From the NCBI RefSeq assembly GCF_021462285.1, contig NZ_CP082787.1:4898001-4962000 (forward strand): a DNA stretch of 64,000 nt. The letters are read 5' to 3'. Position 1 is the stretch's first letter; every line of letters starts with the position of its first letter. The notes under the pieces were generated by a model that was not told where the DNA came from, ran no database searches, and saw only the letters and a program-made list of their open reading frames with translations. Positions 1-10,575 of the stretch are shown here, one piece after another. Origin of the DNA: Serratia entomophila. GTDB lineage: Bacteria > Pseudomonadota > Gammaproteobacteria > Enterobacterales > Enterobacteriaceae. The position numbers and the translations under genes were made by a program.

Positions 1-1206
1 CATCTTGATACTTATGGCACGTTAGTCGCGGCAACGCTGGTTCTGCTCCTTGGGGGCAAGTGCGTCAAAAGCATCCCGTTGCTGAGAAAATACACCATTC
101 CCGCACCGGTCGCCGGTGGTCTGCTGGTGGCCCTCCTGCTGTTAGCCATGAAAAAGTTCGCCAACTGGGAAATCAGCTTCGATATGTCGCTGAAGGATCC
201 GTTGATGCTGGCCTTCTTCGCCACAATCGGTCTGAACGCCAACCTGGCGCGTTTGCGCGCCGGCGGCAAGGCGCTGATGGTGTTCCTGTTTGTGGTGCTG
301 GGGTTGCTGCTGGTGCAGAACGCCATCGGCATTGGCATGGCGAAAATGCTGGGCCTGGACCCGTTGATGGGCCTGATCGCCGGTTCTATCACCCTCTCCG
401 GCGGCCATGGCACCGGCGCGGCCTGGAGCAAGCTGTTCATTGAGCGCTACGGCTTTGAAAACGCAACGGAAGTCGCCATGGCCTGCGCCACCTTCGGCCT
501 GGTGCTGGGCGGCCTGATCGGCGGGCCGGTGGCGCGTTATCTGGTTAAGCACTCCTCCACGCCGGAAGGTACGCCGGAGGACAGCGTGCAGCCGAGCGGC
601 TTTGAAAAACCGGAAAGCGGCCGCCTGATCACCTCGCTGGTGATGATTGAAACCATCGCCATGATCGCCATCTGCCTGAGTCTGGGGCAGCTGATCTCCG
701 GCCTGCTGAACGGCACGGTGTTTGAGCTGCCCAATTTCGTCTGCGTGCTGTTCGTCGGGGTGATCCTCAGCAACACGCTGGCCTTCACCGGCTTCTACAC
801 CGTGTTTGAGCGGGCGGTATCGGTATTGGGCAACGTCAGTCTGTCGCTGTTCCTGGCGATGGCGCTGATGAGCCTGCGCCTGTGGGAGCTGGCCTCGCTG
901 GCGCTGCCGATGCTGGCTATCCTGGCGGTGCAGACGCTGGCGATGGCGCTGTATGCGATTTTTGTCACCTACCGGGTGATGGGCAAGAACTACGATGCGG
1001 CGGTATTGGCCGCCGGCCACTGCGGCTTCGGTATGGGCGCCACTCCGACGGCGATCGCCAACATGCAGGCGATCACCGATCGTTTCGGGCCGTCGCACCT
1101 GGCGTTCCTGGTGGTGCCGATGGTCGGGGCGTTCTTTATCGATATCGCCAATGCCATCGTCATCAAGCTGTATCTGCTGCTGCCGGTATTCCCGGCGGTG
1201 GGATGA
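1..1206 (+). CDS. gltS: Sodium/glutamate symporter GltS (5' end cut by window)
   Basis: Inner-membrane Na+-coupled glutamate uptake carrier. The reading frame is open from base 1 and the first codons read HLDTYGTLVAATL, matching GltS from about its third residue, so only the start codon and one or two residues are missing. The protein is almost entirely hydrophobic helices. Family hallmarks are the two re-entrant-loop repeats, seen as SGGHGTGAAWSKLF near residue 135 and GHCGFGMGATPTAIANMQ near residue 340. Length (about 401 residues) fits the E. coli protein. It converges on recG and shares a bidirectional hairpin terminator with it. Identification rests on near-colinear similarity to E. coli GltS; the gltS-recG neighbourhood is the usual enterobacterial one. 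Confidence 0.97.
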   Translation, partial: HLDTYGTLVAATLVLLLGGKCVKSIPLLRKYTIPAPVAGGLLVALLLLAMKKFANWEISFDMSLKDPLMLAFFATIGLNANLARLRAGGKALMVFLFVVLGLLLVQNAIGIGMAKMLGLDPLMGLIAGSITLSGGHGTGAAWSKLFIERYGFENATEVAMACATFGLVLGGLIGGPVARYLVKHSSTPEGTPEDSVQPSGFEKPESGRLITSLVMIETIAMIAICLSLGQLISGLLNGTVFELPNFVCVLFVGVILSNTLAFTGFYTVFERAVSVLGNVSLSLFLAMALMSLRLWELASLALPMLAILAVQTLAMALYAIFVTYRVMGKNYDAAVLAAGHCGFGMGATPTAIANMQAITDRFGPSHLAFLVVPMVGAFFIDIANAIVIKLYLLLPVFPAVG

Positions 1207-1227
1207 TGCTCGGGAAGGGGTAATGGA

Positions 1228-1254
1228 AAAGGGCGCCGCGGGCGCCCTTTTTTA
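1228..1254. terminator. Bidirectional terminator between gltS and recG
   Basis: Perfect 10-bp hairpin (AAAGGGCGCC, loop GCG, GGCGCCCTTT) with T runs on both sides, placed between the converging gltS and recG stop codons. Confidence 0.9.
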
Positions 1255-3333
1255 TGCGTTGGAGTAGCGTGCCTTCTCCGGCAGCCAGCGCTCGATCAGC
1301 GCGCGGGCGTGCTCCGGGTACTGCTGGTGGATATGACGAGCGACGCGCTGCACTTCCGGGATCATCGCCTGGTCGCGCAGCAGGTCCGCGACTTTGAACT
1401 CGGCGCTGCCGGTCTGGCGGGTGCCCAACAGCTCGCCCGGACCGCGGATCTCCAGATCGCGCTGGGCTATCACAAAGCCGTCGTTGCTGTCGCGCAGCAC
1501 CTGCAGGCGTTTTTGCGCGGTTTTGCTCAGCGGCGTTTTGTACAGCAGCACGCAGTGCGAGGCCACGGCGCCGCGGCCCACGCGCCCGCGCAGCTGGTGC
1601 AGCTGCGCCAGCCCCAGCCGCTCGGGGTTTTCGATAATCATCAGGCTGGCGTTAGGCACGTCGACGCCCACCTCGATCACCGTGGTGGCGACCAGCAGCT
1701 GCAGCTCGCCCTGCTTAAAGGCCTGCATCACCGCCTGCTTTTCCTGCGCTTTCATACGGCCATGCACCAACGCCACCTTCAGTTCGGGCAGCGCGGTTTT
1801 CAATTCTTCCCAGGTAGCTTCCGCCGCCTGCGCTTCCAACAGTTCGGACTCTTCAATCAGCGTACAGACCCAGTACGCCTGGCGGCCTTCTTCCATACAG
1901 GCGCTCTTCACCCGTTGGATAATGTCGGCGCGGCGGGTATCGGGAATAGCGACGGTGGTGACCGGCGTTCTGCCCGGCGGCAGTTCGTCGATGACCGAAG
2001 TATCGAGATCGGCGTAAGCGGTCATCGCCAGCGTGCGCGGGATCGGCGTGGCGGTCATGATCAACTGGTGTGCGTGGAAGCCTTGCTCTTCGCCTTTTTC
2101 CCACAGCGCCAGCCGTTGGTGCACGCCAAAGCGGTGTTGTTCGTCGATGATCACCAGGGCCAGGCCGTTGAACTGCACCTGTTCCTGGAAGATAGCGTGG
2201 GTGCCGACCACCATCGACACCTGGCCGCTGGCGATGGCCTCCTGCTGCGCAATGCGCGCCTTGCCCTTTTGTTTGCCGGCCAGCCAGCCCACTTCCAGCC
2301 CCAGCGGTTCGAACCACTGGCGGAAGTTGTTGGCGTGCTGTTCGGCCAGCAGCTCGGTCGGCGCCATCAGCGCCACCTGCTTGCCGTGGGCGATGGCGCG
2401 CAATGCCGCCAACGCCGCCACCAACGTTTTGCCGGAGCCGACGTCGCCCTGCACCAGACGCATCATCGGGAAGCCTTTTTGCATATCGGCTTCGATATCC
2501 GCCACCACCCGCGTCTGCGCCCCGGTCGGTGAGAACGGCAACTGGGCGAGGAACTGATTTTTTAATCGGTCATCCGGCAGCAGCGGCAGCGCCTGATAGC
2601 TCTGCGCACCGGCGCGTACCGCCAGCATGCTGAGGTTATGCGCCAGCAGTTCTTCGAGGATCAGGCGTTTTTGCGCCGGGTGCTTACCCTGTTCCAGATC
2701 CGCCAGCTGGATATCCGGCGGCGGGCGATGCAGGGTGTGCAGCGCCTGCGGCAGGCTCATCAGCCCGCCGCTCAGCTCCGGCGGCAGCAGTTCGGCGATG
2801 GCGCAGGTGTCCAGCAGCTCCAGCGCCTGATCGGTCAGCTTGCGCAGCGTGGCCTGCCTGATGCCTTCGGTGGTGGGGTAGACCGGCGTCAGCGACTCTT
2901 GCAGCTCCACTTCGCTGCTTTCGCCCTGCACGCGATATTCCGGGTGGATGATCTCCGCGCCGTGGTTGCCGCGCTTGATTTCGCCATAGGCGGTCACGCG
3001 GCGGCCGGTGGCCAGGCTGTTCTTCATCGCCGCATTGAAGTTGAAGAAACGCATGGTGAGGATGCCGGTGCCGTCGCTGATCTGGCAGGTCAGCATGCGC
3101 CGGCGGCCGAAGCTGATGTCGCTGCGCAGCACCTCTCCTTCCACCGTGGCGTAGATGCCCGGCAGCAGGTCGTTTATCGGATAGAGTCGGGTACGGTCTT
3201 CGTAGCGCAACGGCAGGTGCAGCAACAGGTCCTGAATGGTTTCCAGGCCAATCTTGGCCAGTTTGCCCGCCTGGCTGGCGCCAACCCCGGAAAGCGTGGT
3301 GAGTGGGACAGCATCCAGCAGGCGGCCTTTCAT
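1252..3333 (-). CDS. recG: ATP-dependent DNA helicase RecG
   Basis: Branch-migration helicase that remodels stalled forks, Holliday junctions and R-loops. The 693 residues align along their whole length with E. coli RecG. Visible are the N-terminal wedge/OB region (about 60-160), Walker A GDVGSGKT at 296-303, the DEQH box at 397-400, the MTATPIPRT motif and the C-terminal helicase half with QLRGRVGRG. I chose the ATG at 3333 (MKGRLLDAVPL) because this N-terminus matches E. coli; an upstream in-frame ATG would add 11 residues lying inside trmH. The start overlaps the trmH stop as ATGA, so translation is probably coupled. Last gene of the gmk-rpoZ-spoT-trmH-recG group. Confidence 0.98.
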   Translation of the reverse strand: MKGRLLDAVPLTTLSGVGASQAGKLAKIGLETIQDLLLHLPLRYEDRTRLYPINDLLPGIYATVEGEVLRSDISFGRRRMLTCQISDGTGILTMRFFNFNAAMKNSLATGRRVTAYGEIKRGNHGAEIIHPEYRVQGESSEVELQESLTPVYPTTEGIRQATLRKLTDQALELLDTCAIAELLPPELSGGLMSLPQALHTLHRPPPDIQLADLEQGKHPAQKRLILEELLAHNLSMLAVRAGAQSYQALPLLPDDRLKNQFLAQLPFSPTGAQTRVVADIEADMQKGFPMMRLVQGDVGSGKTLVAALAALRAIAHGKQVALMAPTELLAEQHANNFRQWFEPLGLEVGWLAGKQKGKARIAQQEAIASGQVSMVVGTHAIFQEQVQFNGLALVIIDEQHRFGVHQRLALWEKGEEQGFHAHQLIMTATPIPRTLAMTAYADLDTSVIDELPPGRTPVTTVAIPDTRRADIIQRVKSACMEEGRQAYWVCTLIEESELLEAQAAEATWEELKTALPELKVALVHGRMKAQEKQAVMQAFKQGELQLLVATTVIEVGVDVPNASLMIIENPERLGLAQLHQLRGRVGRGAVASHCVLLYKTPLSKTAQKRLQVLRDSNDGFVIAQRDLEIRGPGELLGTRQTGSAEFKVADLLRDQAMIPEVQRVARHIHQQYPEHARALIERWLPEKARYSNA

Positions 3334-4025
3334 TTGCGTACCGTTGCCTGCATGGTCGCCCACCATTCGGCGTCGGCGACCACCTGGCCTTGTTCGTCGA
3401 TGTGCGGGCGCGGCAGCCCTTTGCGCTTGGCCACGTTGGCCAGCACCGGATAGCCGCCTTCAAACAGCAGGCGCTGCTGCTCTTCTTCGTCGAGCATGCT
3501 GCGTTCGCGGCGATACAGGCCGGCGTTTTGCCGCTGGCGCTGCGCTTCGTACAGGATCAAGGCCGAGGCCACCGACACGTTAAGTGACTGCACCATGCCG
3601 ATCATCGGAATGATGATGTCCCGATCGGCCAGCGCCAGCGCTTCTTCGGTGATGCCGGTTTTTTCCTGGCCCAGCAGCACGCAGGTGGGGCGGGTGTAAT
3701 CCACCTCGCGGAAGTCGACCGCGCGGGCGGACAGATTGGTCGCCAGAATTTGCATGCCCTGGGCTTTCAGGTGGCCTACCGCGTCGGAAATGGTGCGGTG
3801 GGTTTTGACATTCACCCAGCTGTTGCTGCCGGCAGCGGAGGAAACCAGGGTACGCATGCGGGTGGTGGGCCACACGGCATGCACCTGATGCACGCCGACG
3901 GCGTCGGCGGTGCGGATAATGGCGGAGACGTTATGCGGTTTGTGCACCTGCTCCAGGCAGACCGTCAGATCCGGCTGCCGGGTAGCGAGCATTTCACAAA
4001 TCCGCGCATAGCGTTCAGGACTCAT
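3330..4025 (-). CDS. trmH: tRNA (guanosine(18)-2'-O)-methyltransferase TrmH
   Basis: SPOUT-family enzyme that uses SAM to methylate the ribose of G18 in the tRNA D-loop. At 231 residues it is the usual length. Motif 1 (NVSAIIRTADAVG, about 33-45), motif 2 (LLGQEKTGITEEAL) and motif 3 (IPMIGMVQSLNVSVASAL, trefoil-knot SAM site) are present. It lies 5 nt after the spoT stop and overlaps recG by 4 nt, so all three are likely co-transcribed. Confidence 0.97.
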   Translation of the reverse strand: MSPERYARICEMLATRQPDLTVCLEQVHKPHNVSAIIRTADAVGVHQVHAVWPTTRMRTLVSSAAGSNSWVNVKTHRTISDAVGHLKAQGMQILATNLSARAVDFREVDYTRPTCVLLGQEKTGITEEALALADRDIIIPMIGMVQSLNVSVASALILYEAQRQRQNAGLYRRERSMLDEEEQQRLLFEGGYPVLANVAKRKGLPRPHIDEQGQVVADAEWWATMQATVRK

Positions 4026-4030
4026 AAGCG

Positions 4031-6142
4031 CTAATTTCGGTTGCGGTTAACTTTAATCACATCCGGCATGATACGGATTTTACGCATAATGTTTGCCAAG
4101 TGGATGCGATCGCGGGTGGTCAAGCGGATAAAGGCGCTATAAACCCGACCGTCTTTCTCTTCGGTATTCAGGCTTTGAATATTCGATTCGGCCGCGTTGA
4201 TGGCCGCCGTCAGGTTGGCCAGCGCGCCCTGATGGTTGAACATATCCACCTTGATCTCGGCGATAAACTCCTGCTCGGTCTCTTTATCCCACTCTACCGC
4301 CATGAATTTCTCAGGCTCTTTCTGGTAGCCGCGGATGTTGCGGCAGGACTCGTGGTGGATCACCAGCCCTTTGCCCGGGCTGACGTGGGCGATAATCGGG
4401 TCGCCCGGTATTGGCCGGCAGCATTTGGCGAAGGTGATCAGCACGCCGTCCGCACCCTTGATAGCCAGGTTGCGCACGCCGGAAGAGGTGCCCAGATTGG
4501 ATTGGTCGCCCTGCAGGTTTTTGGCCACGACTACGCTCATGGCGTTGCCGAGGCCGATTTCCGCCAGCAGATCGTCCAGCGTCGCCAGCTTCATGCGCTC
4601 CAGCTCGTGCTGGATGTTTTCCTGCGGGATTTCAGCCAGTTTGCGGCTGCCGCCCAGCGCATGGTTCAGCAAACGGCGGCCAAGGCCGACGGAGTCGTCG
4701 CGCTTGAGGTTTTTCAGCATTTGGCGGATTTTGGCGCGCGCTTTCGAGCTGACGACAAAGTTCAGCCAGGCGGCATTCGGCCGCGCGCCCGGCGCGGTGA
4801 TGATCTCTACCGTCTGGCCGCTGGTCAGCGACTGCGACAGCGGATACGGCTGGCGATCGACGCGCGCGCCGACGCAGGCATGGCCGATATCGGTGTGCAC
4901 CGCGTAGGCGAAGTCGACCGGCGTGGCGCCCGCCGGCAGTTCGACGATGCGGCCTTCCGGGGTGAAAACGTAAATCTCGTCCGGGAACAGATCGGATTTG
5001 ACGCTCTCGATAAATTCAAACGAGCTGCCGGCGCTTTGCTGCAGCTCCAGCAGGCTTTGCATCCAGCGCTGCGCGCGGATTTGCGCCGTGGTGCCGGTTT
5101 CGCCCTGTTCTTTTTCTTTATAAGCCCAGTGTGCGGCAACCCCCATTTCGGCCATCTGATCCATATCTTCGGTGCGGATCTGCACCTCAACCGGCACGCC
5201 GTGCGGGCCGATCAGCGAAGTATGCAGCGATTGATAGCCGTTGGCCTTGGGAATGGCGATGTAGTCTTTTACCCGGCCCGGGCGCGGTTTATACAGGCTG
5301 TGAGCCTGGCCGAGCACCCGATAGCAGGTATCCACCTCTTTCACGATCACCCGGAACGCGTAGATATCCATAATCGAATGGAAACGCTGCTCTTTCAGGT
5401 GCATCTTGAGGTAGATGGAATAGAGATGTTTTTCCCTTCCGCTGACGCGGCAAGGAATGCCGGCTTCGGTCAACCGCCCTTCGATCTCGGAGAGGATTTT
5501 TTGAATCATCTCTTTACGGTTGCCGCGCGCGGCTTTCACCACTTCTTTGATCACGCGGTAGCGGTTCGGGTACAGCGCCTCAAAGCCCAGCTCTTCCAGC
5601 TCGGTTTTCAGGTGGTGGATACCCAGGCGGTGGGCCAGCGGGCTGTAGATTTCCAGGGTTTCACGCGCGATGCGCCGGCGTTTGTCCGGGCGCAGCGAAC
5701 CGAGGGTGCGCATGTTGTGCGTACGGTCGGCCAGCTTGATCAGCACGACGCGGATATCCTGCACCATCGCCATGATCATTTTGCGGAAGTTCTCCGCCTG
5801 CGCTTCTTTTTTATCCTGGAACTTCAGCTTGTCGAGCTTGGATACGCCTTCAACCAGTTCGGCGACGCTTTTGCCGAACAGCTGTTCCATATCCTGATAG
5901 GTGGCCGGGGTGTCTTCGATGACGTCGTGCAGCAGGGCTGCCATCAGCGTCTCGTGGTCGAGACGCATTTCCGCCAGAATGCAGGCCACGGCGACCGGGT
6001 GAGTAATGTAGGGCTCACCGCTGGAGCGTGTCTGTCCCTCGTGAGCATCACGTGCAACGAGGTATGCCTGTTTGAGGCGCTTAATCTGCTCCTCAGGCAG
6101 GTAACGTTGAATCAGCAGATTCAGGCTTTCAAACAGGTACAA
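4031..6142 (-). CDS. spoT: Bifunctional (p)ppGpp synthetase/hydrolase SpoT
   Basis: Makes and mainly degrades the stringent-response alarmone (p)ppGpp. The 703 residues match E. coli SpoT (702). The N-terminal HD hydrolase domain is intact (LLHDVIEDT with the His-Asp pair at 72-73), which separates it from RelA, whose HD site is degenerate. The synthetase domain follows (about 200-350), then a TGS domain starting at VFTPEGRIVELPAGA (near 395) and a C-terminal ACT domain (about 625-703). It sits directly after rpoZ in the conserved gmk-rpoZ-spoT-trmH-recG order, linking GMP supply, RNA polymerase and ppGpp. Confidence 0.98.
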   Translation of the reverse strand: MYLFESLNLLIQRYLPEEQIKRLKQAYLVARDAHEGQTRSSGEPYITHPVAVACILAEMRLDHETLMAALLHDVIEDTPATYQDMEQLFGKSVAELVEGVSKLDKLKFQDKKEAQAENFRKMIMAMVQDIRVVLIKLADRTHNMRTLGSLRPDKRRRIARETLEIYSPLAHRLGIHHLKTELEELGFEALYPNRYRVIKEVVKAARGNRKEMIQKILSEIEGRLTEAGIPCRVSGREKHLYSIYLKMHLKEQRFHSIMDIYAFRVIVKEVDTCYRVLGQAHSLYKPRPGRVKDYIAIPKANGYQSLHTSLIGPHGVPVEVQIRTEDMDQMAEMGVAAHWAYKEKEQGETGTTAQIRAQRWMQSLLELQQSAGSSFEFIESVKSDLFPDEIYVFTPEGRIVELPAGATPVDFAYAVHTDIGHACVGARVDRQPYPLSQSLTSGQTVEIITAPGARPNAAWLNFVVSSKARAKIRQMLKNLKRDDSVGLGRRLLNHALGGSRKLAEIPQENIQHELERMKLATLDDLLAEIGLGNAMSVVVAKNLQGDQSNLGTSSGVRNLAIKGADGVLITFAKCCRPIPGDPIIAHVSPGKGLVIHHESCRNIRGYQKEPEKFMAVEWDKETEQEFIAEIKVDMFNHQGALANLTAAINAAESNIQSLNTEEKDGRVYSAFIRLTTRDRIHLANIMRKIRIMPDVIKVNRNRN

Positions 6143-6160
6143 GGCAGACTCGCAGTCTAA

Positions 6161-6436
6161 TTAACGACGACCTTCAGCAATCGCGGTAACCGCCTGGATC
6201 TCTGCGGCTTCCTGCTCTTGCTGCTCTTGACGCTCACGCACATCGAGGATCTGGCTGGTGATCAGGCCTTCTTCGATTTCGCGCAGGGCGATAACGGTGT
6301 ACTTGTCGTTCTCTTCCGGAACCAGTGCATCTTTGCCGCCGGTCTGGATTTGACGCGCCCGACGAGCAGCGACCAACACCAGGTCAAAACGGTTACCAAT
6401 TTTCTCTACAGCGTCTTGAACAGTTACGCGTGCCAT
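6161..6436 (-). CDS. rpoZ: DNA-directed RNA polymerase omega subunit
   Basis: Small (91 aa) RNA polymerase subunit that helps beta' fold and contributes to a ppGpp binding site. The N-terminus [29 protein letters not shown] is the diagnostic omega core. A Gln/Glu-rich tail ([12 protein letters not shown]) resembles that of E. coli. The gene is 18 nt upstream of spoT and 54 nt downstream of gmk on the same strand. Confidence 0.98.
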   Translation of the reverse strand: MARVTVQDAVEKIGNRFDLVLVAARRARQIQTGGKDALVPEENDKYTVIALREIEEGLITSQILDVRERQEQQEQEAAEIQAVTAIAEGRR

Positions 6437-6490
6437 ATTTGTGCTACTCCACAGGTGACGAAAAGACTGGGCATAATACTGAAACTGCCT

Positions 6491-7186
<696 letters not shown>

Positions 7187-7300
7187 CTAACGCGCGGGAT
7201 GCAGCGTTAGCTCGCATTTTGCCCGCGTCTTTGTGGTGAAAAAACGTCAAAATGGCGGATTTGCGCGACGGATGGGTAAATATATGCGGTTTTGCCGTAA

Positions 7301-7325
7301 AAGGCGGCGCTTTTGCGCGCCGCTT
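7301..7325 (-). terminator. Probable terminator of the MFS transporter gene
   Basis: GC-rich hairpin with one bulge (AAGGCGGCGC / GCGCCGCTT) followed on the minus strand by TTTTA, just past the MFS stop codon. The rest of 7115-7338 is presumed gmk promoter region; no other element was recognised. Confidence 0.55.
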
Positions 7326-7338
7326 CGCAGATGACAAT

Positions 7339-8859
7339 TTATTCGAGATTTGCCGCGCGGGGAGGTTGCACAGGATCCACCCGTTCAGCGGGATGGCGCA
7401 GAAACAGAAAAACGATGATGGCGGAAAATAGCGTCGTCAGCGCCAGAATCTGCAACAGGAGATTAAACGCAGACTCGTAGCTTTGCTTAAGCTGCCCGGC
7501 GTCGGTATTGAGCAGGTTCCCCAGAGCCAGACGATGGGCGACCGCACCGGCGTCCGCCGGCGGCGGAAGTGGGAAATGCCGCTCCACCAGCATGGCCAGC
7601 AAAGCACCCACCACCGCCAGTGCGATGCCTTCTCCAGCGACGCGGACCGTGCTGAAAATACCGGTGGCCATGCCCGCGCGCTCCCGCGGCACTACGCTGA
7701 CCGCCAGGCCATCCATCAATCCCCAGGGCAGGCTGATGCCGCAGCCAATAGTGAGCATCGGCAGTACCAGCCGCATGAACGGCTGTCCCGGCGAGTACTG
7801 CGCCAGCCACACCAAACCGGCGGCACACGTGAGCAGGCCCAGGCTTGAAATGACGCCGGCGGAAAAACGCCGCGCCAGCAGCCCAGCCAGGATTGGCAAG
7901 ACCAGCAACGGCGCGGACAGCGCCATCATCATCATGCCGGCTTTGACGGCGCTGTAGCCTTCAATACCGATAAACCGCTGCGGCAGCAATACCAACAGCA
8001 CCACGTAGGAATAGGCCGGCGCCGCCGCCAGAAACTGCACGCCGACAAAACGCGGGTAGCGGAACAGCGACAGATCGAGCATTGGCCGCTGCATGCGCCG
8101 CTCGACCGCGATAAAGGCCAGCATGCACAGCAGCGCGCCAAGCAGCGGGACGAGCACCGTTGCGCTGCCCCAGCCGCTGTCGGGCACCAGCAGCACGGCA
8201 TAGGTCAACAGCGTCAGAGCGAGTGTAAAGGTGGCCGCACCGGGCCAGTCCAGCGTCGAGGCGGCGGGATCGCGGGATTCGGGCATATAGCGCAGGCCGC
8301 TGAGCAGGGCTATGGCGCTCAGCAGCGCCACGAACAGAAAAATGGCCTGCCAGCCAAAGTGCTGCGTTAGCAATCCGGCCAGCAACGGGCCAAACGCCAG
8401 ACCGAGGCCGAAGGTGGTGCCTAACAGGCTGAAGGCTTTGGTCCGTTCGGCCCCGCTAAACACCTGAGCCAGCCCCGCAGTGCCGCCGGCAAACGCCGCG
8501 GCTGCGGCAAAGCCCTGCAACGCCCGGAGCGCGTCGAAGGACAAAATATTTTGCACCGCCGGCATGGCCAGCGAACTCAGGGTGAGCGCCGCCAGCCCAC
8601 CGACAAATATCCGCTTACGCCCGAAACGGTCGGCGCAAGTACCGGCGATCATCAGGCTGCAGCCAAAGGTCAGCATAAAGGCATTGGTGACCCAGCTCAG
8701 GGCCACCATGCCGCCGCCCAACCTGGTGGCGATGGCGGACAGAGAGGCTGCCGGGCCGGTAAAGTTGATCGGCATGATCAGGCCGGCCAGGCAGACGGAG
8801 AACAGGATCACCCAGCGCTGCGGGTGCGTGCTCTCTTGATAGGGGGGATGATCGTTCAT
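7339..8859 (-). CDS. MFS multidrug-type transporter (DHA2-like, 14-TM)
   Basis: Predicted proton-driven exporter of the inner membrane; substrate unknown. It is 506 residues from the ATG at 8859 (MNDHPPYQEST), chosen because a GGAG ribosome site lies 8 nt upstream; an upstream in-frame ATG would add 27 non-membrane residues. Many hydrophobic helices and its length suggest 14 segments. The loop 2-3 signature A is visible as CADRFGRKRIF (about 80-90) and a motif C-like GLAFGPLLAGLL near 160. It is divergent from a LysR regulator gene, a typical efflux/regulator pair. In E. coli the gmk-yicG interval holds ligB instead, so this pair is a lineage-specific insertion or replacement. Confidence 0.85.
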   Translation of the reverse strand: MNDHPPYQESTHPQRWVILFSVCLAGLIMPINFTGPAASLSAIATRLGGGMVALSWVTNAFMLTFGCSLMIAGTCADRFGRKRIFVGGLAALTLSSLAMPAVQNILSFDALRALQGFAAAAAFAGGTAGLAQVFSGAERTKAFSLLGTTFGLGLAFGPLLAGLLTQHFGWQAIFLFVALLSAIALLSGLRYMPESRDPAASTLDWPGAATFTLALTLLTYAVLLVPDSGWGSATVLVPLLGALLCMLAFIAVERRMQRPMLDLSLFRYPRFVGVQFLAAAPAYSYVVLLVLLPQRFIGIEGYSAVKAGMMMMALSAPLLVLPILAGLLARRFSAGVISSLGLLTCAAGLVWLAQYSPGQPFMRLVLPMLTIGCGISLPWGLMDGLAVSVVPRERAGMATGIFSTVRVAGEGIALAVVGALLAMLVERHFPLPPPADAGAVAHRLALGNLLNTDAGQLKQSYESAFNLLLQILALTTLFSAIIVFLFLRHPAERVDPVQPPRAANLE

Positions 8860-8976
8860 GGGGAACTCCGGTAAAGGGGCGCGTGATGGACAATGATGAT
8901 AAAGAGGATTTAATCGGCAAAAAATAAGGCTATATTCCATACTTTAAGGACAAAAACGCTCTAATTGGAGACGCTG

Positions 8977-9873
8977 ATGGAAAGTCTGAGCGGGCTGTTG
9001 GCTTTTGTGCGCGCCGCCGAATTGCGCAGTTTCGTCGCCGCCGGAGAACGACTGGGGGTCTCGGCCTCCGCCATTGGCAAGAGCATTGCGCGGCTGGAGG
9101 AATCGTTGGGCGTCAGGTTGTTCAACCGCAGCACCCGGCGGATTAATTTGACCGATGAAGGGGCGCTGTTCTTCGAACGCTGCCAGCGCATCGTCAGCGA
9201 AATTGAAAATGCCCAAGCCGAAATGGCGCGCATCTCGGATGCGCCGCGCGGCAGGCTGCGGGTTAGCATGCCCGCCATCGGTTATCGCATGCTGGTGCCG
9301 CTATTGGCTGAGTTTAGGGCGCGTTATCCCGAGGTCGAACTGAACGTGGATTTTAACGACCGGATAGTGGACCTGATCGCCGAGGGGATAGACGTGGCGG
9401 TGCGCGGCGGCGAGCTGGCCGATTCACGCTTGATGGTGCGCCGCATTGGGCCGTTTCGACAGGTATTGGTCGGTGCGCCGGACTATTTTCGCCGACGAGG
9501 CACGCCGTTGACCCCGACGGATTTACTCGATCACGATTGCCTGCGCTATCGTTTCCCAAGCGGGCAACAGCTGCAGGCGTGGCTGTTGCAGACAGGCGAC
9601 GACGCGCTGCAGCTAAGGCTGCCGGTGACGATGAGCTTCAACAGCGTCGAGGGGCTAATTCACGCCGCGCAGGAAGGGCTGGGCATTGCTTATCTGCCGG
9701 ATTTCTCCCTGGGGCCGGCGTTGCAGGCCGGGCGGCTGACGGCGGTGTTGGAGAATCACACCCCTGAGCAGGGTTTTTTCTCCGCGGTTTGGCCGTCAAA
9801 CCGCCATATGTTGCCCAAAGTCAGAGTGTTTGTGGACTATTTGGCGCAGCACATGCTGCCGCATCGTCAGTGA
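8977..9873 (+). CDS. LysR-family transcriptional regulator
   Basis: DNA-binding regulator, probably of the divergent MFS gene. 298 residues from the ATG at 8977 ([19 protein letters not shown]); GGAG lies 6 nt upstream. A TTG 12 nt earlier is in frame but would overlap that site. The N-terminal winged HTH is typical ([38 protein letters not shown], about 15-53) and a periplasmic-binding-like effector domain follows (about 88-298). It resembles the CrgA/DsdC-like group with [18 protein letters not shown]. The 117-bp divergent intergenic region should carry the operator. Its 3' end overlaps that of yicG by 7 nt, tail to tail. Confidence 0.9.
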   Translation: MESLSGLLAFVRAAELRSFVAAGERLGVSASAIGKSIARLEESLGVRLFNRSTRRINLTDEGALFFERCQRIVSEIENAQAEMARISDAPRGRLRVSMPAIGYRMLVPLLAEFRARYPEVELNVDFNDRIVDLIAEGIDVAVRGGELADSRLMVRRIGPFRQVLVGAPDYFRRRGTPLTPTDLLDHDCLRYRFPSGQQLQAWLLQTGDDALQLRLPVTMSFNSVEGLIHAAQEGLGIAYLPDFSLGPALQAGRLTAVLENHTPEQGFFSAVWPSNRHMLPKVRVFVDYLAQHMLPHRQ

Positions 9874-10484
9874 TCCGGATGCTGGTAGTTGAACACCGGC
9901 AGACCCAGGCGAAAACGCAGGGCGATCAGGCGCGCGCTCAACCCGGCCACCAGGGTGATGATCACCACCAGATTATGCGGCAGGCTGAGATGCTGCAGGC
10001 CGATATACAGCCAGGCGGCGCTGAAGGAGATGCCGGCGTAAATTTCTTTTTGAAACACCAGCGGGATACGGTTGCAGAACATATCGCGCAGCACGCCGCC
10101 GAAGACGCCGGTGATCACCGCGGCAATCGCGGCGATGATCGCGCTGTGCCCCATATCCAGCGCGACCTGCGCGCCAATGATGGAAAACACAATCAGACCC
10201 ACGGCGTCCAGCACCAGAAACAGGCGGCGCAGGTGGCGCATCAGCGGCGCCACCCAGGTGGTGACAATCGCCGCAATGGCGACAATCACGATATATTCCG
10301 GATGCTTGACCCAGCCCAGTGGGAAATGGCCGAGCAGCATATCGCGCACCGAACCGCCGCCGATCGCCGTGACCGAAGCGATGATAATCACGCCAAACAT
10401 GTCCATCTGGCGGCGGCCGGCGGCCAACGCGCCGGTCATGGCTTCGGCGGTGATGCCGATGATATAAAGAATGCTCAGTAACAT
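9867..10484 (-). CDS. yicG: YicG family inner-membrane protein (UPF0126/TRIC-like)
   Basis: 205-residue membrane protein that matches E. coli YicG end to end ([25 protein letters not shown]). Seven hydrophobic segments arranged as two repeats, each with a GGGxxRD motif: [13 protein letters not shown] (about 41-53) and [12 protein letters not shown] (about 127-138). Bacterial members of this fold include TRIC-type cation channels and glycine-transport candidates; the substrate of YicG is not known to me. Divergent from the DUF3574 lipoprotein gene. Confidence 0.9.
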   Translation of the reverse strand: MLLSILYIIGITAEAMTGALAAGRRQMDMFGVIIIASVTAIGGGSVRDMLLGHFPLGWVKHPEYIVIVAIAAIVTTWVAPLMRHLRRLFLVLDAVGLIVFSIIGAQVALDMGHSAIIAAIAAVITGVFGGVLRDMFCNRIPLVFQKEIYAGISFSAAWLYIGLQHLSLPHNLVVIITLVAGLSARLIALRFRLGLPVFNYQHPDH

Positions 10485-10575
10485 AAGGTTTTCACTGGGT
10501 GGCAGGGATAAATACGCTGGCCGGCAGGGTAATTGCCGCCGGGGCTGTGCGCCACTGAGTTTTTTTCACCAATGG

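Noticed and set aside
4100..6160. 686-codon open frame antisense to spoT
   Set aside because: It is the complement of spoT in a GC-rich gene; low-complexity, His/Gln/Arg/Asp-rich translation with no domain. The same applies to the other long antisense frames, e.g. 142-1098, 1309-2532, 20678-21985 and 57641-58624.
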